Origin: Neorhizobium sp. SOG26
Lineage (GTDB): Bacteria > Pseudomonadota > Alphaproteobacteria > Rhizobiales > Rhizobiaceae
Assembly (NCBI RefSeq): GCF_003491345.1
Contig: NZ_CP025512.1
Span: 3,032,001 to 3,096,000, forward strand
DNA length: 64,000 nucleotides
Direction: 5' to 3'
Shown piece after piece: positions 61,016-64,000 of the stretch (position 1 is its first letter; every line of letters begins with the position of its first letter). A program made the translations under genes and the position numbers. The notes below the pieces were generated by a model, which was given only the letters and a program-made list of their open reading frames with translations, had not been told where the DNA came from and ran no database searches.

Positions 61016-61294
61016 TCAGGCTTCTTCGCCAAACTTGTTGGCGACAAGGTCCTGCAGGGCATCGAGCGCCTCGGACGCCTGGACGCCGTCGGCCGCGACC
61101 TCGATGGTACAGCCGGGGCTCGCGGCGAGCATCATCAGACCCATGATCGATGTGCCGTTGACGGTGGTGCCGTCGCGCGAAACGGTGATCTGGGCGTCAA
61201 AACGCTCCACCATCTGCACGAACTTGGCGGAAGCGCGCGCGTGCAGGCCCCGCTTGTTGACGATCAGGAACTCGCGGGACGTGGGGGACGACAT
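61016..61294 (-). CDS. ptsH: HPr-like phosphocarrier protein
   Basis: A 92-residue HPr. The phosphorylatable histidine is H18 in RGLHARASAKF. A serine at position 49 (GTSIMGLMM) corresponds to the HprK target site. Adjacent EIIA (14 bp upstream) and hprK suggest a regulatory, carbohydrate-independent PTS in which EI lies elsewhere. Starts 158 bp before ahcY with its leader between. Confidence 0.94.
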   Translation of the reverse strand: MSSPTSREFLIVNKRGLHARASAKFVQMVERFDAQITVSRDGTTVNGTSIMGLMMLAASPGCTIEVAADGVQASEALDALQDLVANKFGEEA

Positions 61295-61307
61295 GCGTGG
61301 GGAAATC

Positions 61308-61709
61308 TCACTTACCGCTCAGGACGCGGCTTGCCACATTGATGTACTTGCGGCCGGCTTCGGAGGCTTCCGCCAGCGCCCGGTCCATGTTGTTGTCACT
61401 GCGCACGCCGGCGAGCTTGATCAGCATGGGCAGGTTGACGCCCGCGATGACTTCCGTCTGGCCGCTCTCCATGACCGAAATCGACAGGTTGGACGGCGTG
61501 CCACCGAACATGTCGGTGAGGATGATGACGCCATGGCCATCGTTTGCCTTTGCAACGGCGTCAACGATGTCCTGGCGCCGCTGGTCCATGTCGTCTTCGG
61601 GGCCGATGCAGACTGTCTCGATGCACTTCTGAGGTCCGACGACATGCTCCACAGCATGACGAAATTCCTCAGCCAGCTTGCCATGAGTGACAAGCACAAG
61701 TCCGATCAT
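61308..61709 (-). CDS. PTS EIIA component, mannose family
   Basis: A 133-residue EIIA-Man domain protein. The active-site histidine is H9 in MIGLVLVTHGKLAEE; IILTDMFGGTPSNLSI and VIAGVNLPMLIKLA are family motifs. No EIIB, EIIC or EIID is near, so it probably acts in signalling rather than sugar uptake. I chose MIGLVLV; a longer frame is not family-like. Confidence 0.93.
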   Translation of the reverse strand: MIGLVLVTHGKLAEEFRHAVEHVVGPQKCIETVCIGPEDDMDQRRQDIVDAVAKANDGHGVIILTDMFGGTPSNLSISVMESGQTEVIAGVNLPMLIKLAGVRSDNNMDRALAEASEAGRKYINVASRVLSGK

Positions 61710-61831
61710 GAAAACTGCCCTCTGCTGCAAAAACTCGGCGCCATTATCGCATCGCAATAAACTGGTCCAGCGGTGGGAGCCCATCTTCTCCATGTTAAGA
61801 TGAACTTCAAGTCAAAAATCCGCCAGCTTGA

Positions 61832-62296
61832 TTAGCAAAACGGCACGTGTGCGGCGAATTGCGGGTGGAAGGCGGCGATGATCGCCAGGGGATCGGGTGC
61901 CCGATTCCAGATGCGCAGCAGCGGAAGCGAACCCAACCCGCCAACCTCGAACCGTTCGTTTTCTGGCGGAAGCCGCTCGGCCTGCGGAAAGGATACGGGG
62001 GACACGGCAAGCTCCAACGCTGCCTGCGGAACGCTGTCGATCCTGGCAATGCCGCTGCCGCGGATCTCGATGAGCCCGGCGATGGTTTCCGGGCGCGATG
62101 CAATGATCTGCGCGCCATCGCGTGACACGAACACCTGGTCGTCGGCCACCAGCGCCGCAGACATCCCCTGCCGCCGAGCGGCAGCAAGGCAGGTGAAGGC
62201 GAGCATCGACTTGCCGCTTCCCGAGGGTCCGGTAAAAAGAATGCCTCTCGTCCCGATGACGATCGCCGTTGCGTGAATGTTGACCGGCGCGGTCAC
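61832..62296 (-). CDS. hprK: Short HPr kinase/phosphorylase
   Basis: A 154-residue kinase comprising only the catalytic C-terminal domain of HprK; Firmicute HprK has about 310 residues. P-loop GPSGSGKS at residues 23-30, ADDQVFV, and the HprK signature GLIEIRGSGIARI. The short form is normal for alphaproteobacteria, so it is not a truncation. The start is GTG in a GTGA overlap with the chvG stop, coupling it to the two-component system. Confidence 0.92.
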   Translation of the reverse strand: MTAPVNIHATAIVIGTRGILFTGPSGSGKSMLAFTCLAAARRQGMSAALVADDQVFVSRDGAQIIASRPETIAGLIEIRGSGIARIDSVPQAALELAVSPVSFPQAERLPPENERFEVGGLGSLPLLRIWNRAPDPLAIIAAFHPQFAAHVPFC

Positions 62297-64000
62297 TGGG
62301 TTTCACCAGCCGGCAGCGACAGGATGAACCGGGCGCCCAGAGGAGCGCCCGTCTTCGGGTCGTGGAGGTTTTCCGCCCGCAGCGAACCGCCATGGGCTTC
62401 GGCAATCTGCCGGCTGATCGACAGGCCGAGGCCTGAATTCTGGCCGAAGCTCTCGCCTTCGGGACGGTCGGTGTAGAAGCGCTCGAAGATCCGATCGATG
62501 TCTTCCGCCTGGATGCCGGGCCCGTTGTCATCGACGGTGATGACGACGCGGTCCTTGTTGCGCGTTAGCCGCAGCGCGATGCGGCCGCCCTTGTCCGGTA
62601 CGAAGGAGCGGGCATTTTCGATCAGGTTGGTAATGATCTGGCCGAGACGCAGGTCATGGCCGTTGATGACATAAGCCGACTTGTTGCCGCCCTTGTTGTC
62701 GATGCTGAGCTCGATATCCACCGGCTTGCGCCCGGTGCGAATCTGGCGGGAAATGTCGACGAGATTGCCGAGCAGGTTCTCCAGATCAACCGGCGAGGAG
62801 TCGGTGCGGGCCAATTCCGCATCCAGCCGCGAGGCGTCGGAAATGTCGCTGATCAGGCGGTCCAGACGGCGCACATCGTGGAAGATGATCTCGGTCAGCC
62901 GCTGCTTCGATTCCTCCGACTTGGCGAGCGGCAGGGTCTCCACCGCGCTGCGCAGCGAGGTCAGCGGGTTCTTGAGTTCATGGCTGACGTCTGCCGCGAA
63001 GCTTTCGATCGCATCGATGCGGTCATAAAGCGCGTTCGTCATCTCGCGGAGCGCGATCGACAGGTTGCCGATCTCGTCCTGGCGATAGGCGAAATCCGGG
63101 ATCTCCTCGCGCTGCTTGGCGCCGCGCCGCACGCGGATGGCCGCTGCCGCAAGCCGGCGCAGCGGATTGGCGATGGTGGACGACAGAAGCAGCGACAGGA
63201 GGATGTTGACGAGTGTCGCGACCCCGAACACCCGCATGATGGCAAGGCGCTCGGCATGCACGATCTTGTCGATGTCGCCGGCCTGGGTAGAAAGAAGCAG
63301 CACGCCGAGCACGGCGCGGAAACGCTGGACGGGAACGGCAACGGAAACGATCAGTTCGCCGCGTTCGGTGACGCGCACCAGCGCGCCACGCACACCGGTC
63401 AGCGCGTTCATCACTTCAGGGTAGATCGACCCGTCACCGCCGGGCGCTTCCTTGTAGACAGGGAGGTTGCCCGGCTGGAGCATGCGGTTGAAGAGGCTCG
63501 CGAACCATTCGCTCCAGGTCTGCTGCGTGTTTTCAACCGGCGGCAGGTCGTAGCGCAGAACCTGGCCACGGGAATAAAGGTGGCGCGAGTCGAGCAGCAG
63601 GTTGGCGTCCGCATCAAAGATGCGCGCGCGGGTGCGCGTCGGCGAGATCAGCCGCCGCAGCACGGGCGCCACCCGCTCCGGGTCGATCGGGAAATCGAGA
63701 TCTTCGTCGTTCGGCACCGGCGTGATGCTCTGGCCGGCCTGCAACTCGAGCAGTTTCTGCGGGTCGATGGTGATCGAGTTCGTATCGACGGAGGCGGAGG
63801 CGGAAATTGCGCCAGCGATGATCTCGCCCTGCGTCAGAAGGCTTTCGACGCGCGCATCGATCAGCCCCTCGCGGAACTGGTTAAGGTAGAGAATGCCGGC
63901 AACCAGGACCACGGTCGCGGCAATGTTGAAGAACAGGATGCGCCGCGTCAGGCTGGAGAACACCGCATGGCCGAAGACGCGACGGATCAGCGTGAAGGAG
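62293..64000 (-). CDS. chvG: ChvG/ExoS-type sensor histidine kinase (5' end cut by window)
   Basis: The frame is open to the right edge; about 20-40 N-terminal residues are missing. It has a membrane segment (VFSSLTRRILFFNIAATVVLVAG), a periplasmic sensor domain (about residues 40-270 of the visible part), a second membrane segment, HAMP (LRRLAAAAIRVRRG), the H-box FAADVSHELKNPLTSL and the ATPase DNGPGIQ, GLGLSISRQIAEAHGG. Pairs with response regulator ChvI, expected to the right of the window. In rhizobia ChvG/ChvI responds to acidity and envelope stress and is needed for host interaction. Confidence 0.93.
   Translation of the reverse strand, partial: SFTLIRRVFGHAVFSSLTRRILFFNIAATVVLVAGILYLNQFREGLIDARVESLLTQGEIIAGAISASASVDTNSITIDPQKLLELQAGQSITPVPNDEDLDFPIDPERVAPVLRRLISPTRTRARIFDADANLLLDSRHLYSRGQVLRYDLPPVENTQQTWSEWFASLFNRMLQPGNLPVYKEAPGGDGSIYPEVMNALTGVRGALVRVTERGELIVSVAVPVQRFRAVLGVLLLSTQAGDIDKIVHAERLAIMRVFGVATLVNILLSLLLSSTIANPLRRLAAAAIRVRRGAKQREEIPDFAYRQDEIGNLSIALREMTNALYDRIDAIESFAADVSHELKNPLTSLRSAVETLPLAKSEESKQRLTEIIFHDVRRLDRLISDISDASRLDAELARTDSSPVDLENLLGNLVDISRQIRTGRKPVDIELSIDNKGGNKSAYVINGHDLRLGQIITNLIENARSFVPDKGGRIALRLTRNKDRVVITVDDNGPGIQAEDIDRIFERFYTDRPEGESFGQNSGLGLSISRQIAEAHGGSLRAENLHDPKTGAPLGARFILSLPAGETQ

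Noticed and set aside
61832-62296. Short hprK as a truncated pseudogene
   Set aside because: The catalytic motifs are intact, the start overlaps chvG, and short HprK is usual in alphaproteobacteria.

Overview
The window is core chromosome of an alphaproteobacterium, most likely a member of the Rhizobiaceae (Rhizobium/Agrobacterium/Sinorhizobium relatives). The evidence is the high GC content, the gene order parB-parA-rsmG-mnmG-mnmE-rho-hemJ-hemE | ppsR-maf-aroE-coaE-dnaQ-secB, the chvG-hprK-EIIA-HPr-ahcY block, an AccD that has lost its zinc-ribbon cysteines, and the alphaproteobacterial regulators TrcR and a DivL-like protein. The genus cannot be fixed from this sequence alone. I see no rRNA, tRNA, CRISPR array, insertion sequence, prophage or integrase, and no gene that looks broken. 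Two genes are cut by the window edges: an MFS transporter at the left and chvG at the right.

Layout. 1-7.65 kb: MFS transporter end, purH, a heparinase II/III-like gene, rsmB-htpX, a DUF1674 gene and a secreted thermonuclease-like protein. 7.7-13.3 kb: acs and prpE (acetate and propionate activation) on either side of trcR, then the PLP-binding YggS-type gene. 13.5-17.7 kb: the leuS-lptE-holA operon. 17.7-26.35 kb: parB, parA, rsmG, mnmG, mnmE, rho, hemJ and hemE, all on the minus strand. 26.35-26.75 kb: a gene-free segment with DnaA-box-like sequences, clustered GANTC sites and an AT-rich edge beside hemE, which I call oriC. 26.75-30.4 kb: ppsR, maf, aroE, coaE and dnaQ running away from the origin on the plus strand. 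30.4-37 kb: secB, fxsA, a Tim44-like gene, mltA, smr, a small HTH gene and gyrB. 37-41.6 kb: nitroreductase, FAH-family enzyme, PHA depolymerase, DUF2852 and a YgjP-like metallopeptidase. 41.6-42.1 kb: a gene-free, strongly structured segment that is a candidate non-coding RNA. 42.1-47.2 kb: trpF-trpB-trpA-accD-folC. 47.2-59.2 kb (minus): divL-like gene, tsaE/kinase fusion, murU-like gene, addB, addA, trxA. 59.4-64 kb (minus): chvG, hprK, EIIA, HPr, ahcY.

How it fits together. The window holds chromosome replication and segregation machinery: an origin, ParA and ParB, and seven parS-like 16-bp palindromes scattered over about 30 kb around the origin. Five of the seven share the same one-base variant. 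Three lie inside genes and are read in a frame that yields Ser-Arg-Glu-Thr. Cell-cycle control (TrcR, DivL-like, ParAB), recombinational repair (AddAB), topology (GyrB) and envelope sensing (ChvG with a regulatory PTS) are also present. I found no clearly new multi-gene system. The points most worth a second look are the parS/oriC architecture, the structured RNA candidate before trpF, the structured ahcY leader, the tyrosine at the phospho-acceptor position of the DivL-like kinase, and the TsaE-sugar kinase fusion next to a MurU-like enzyme.
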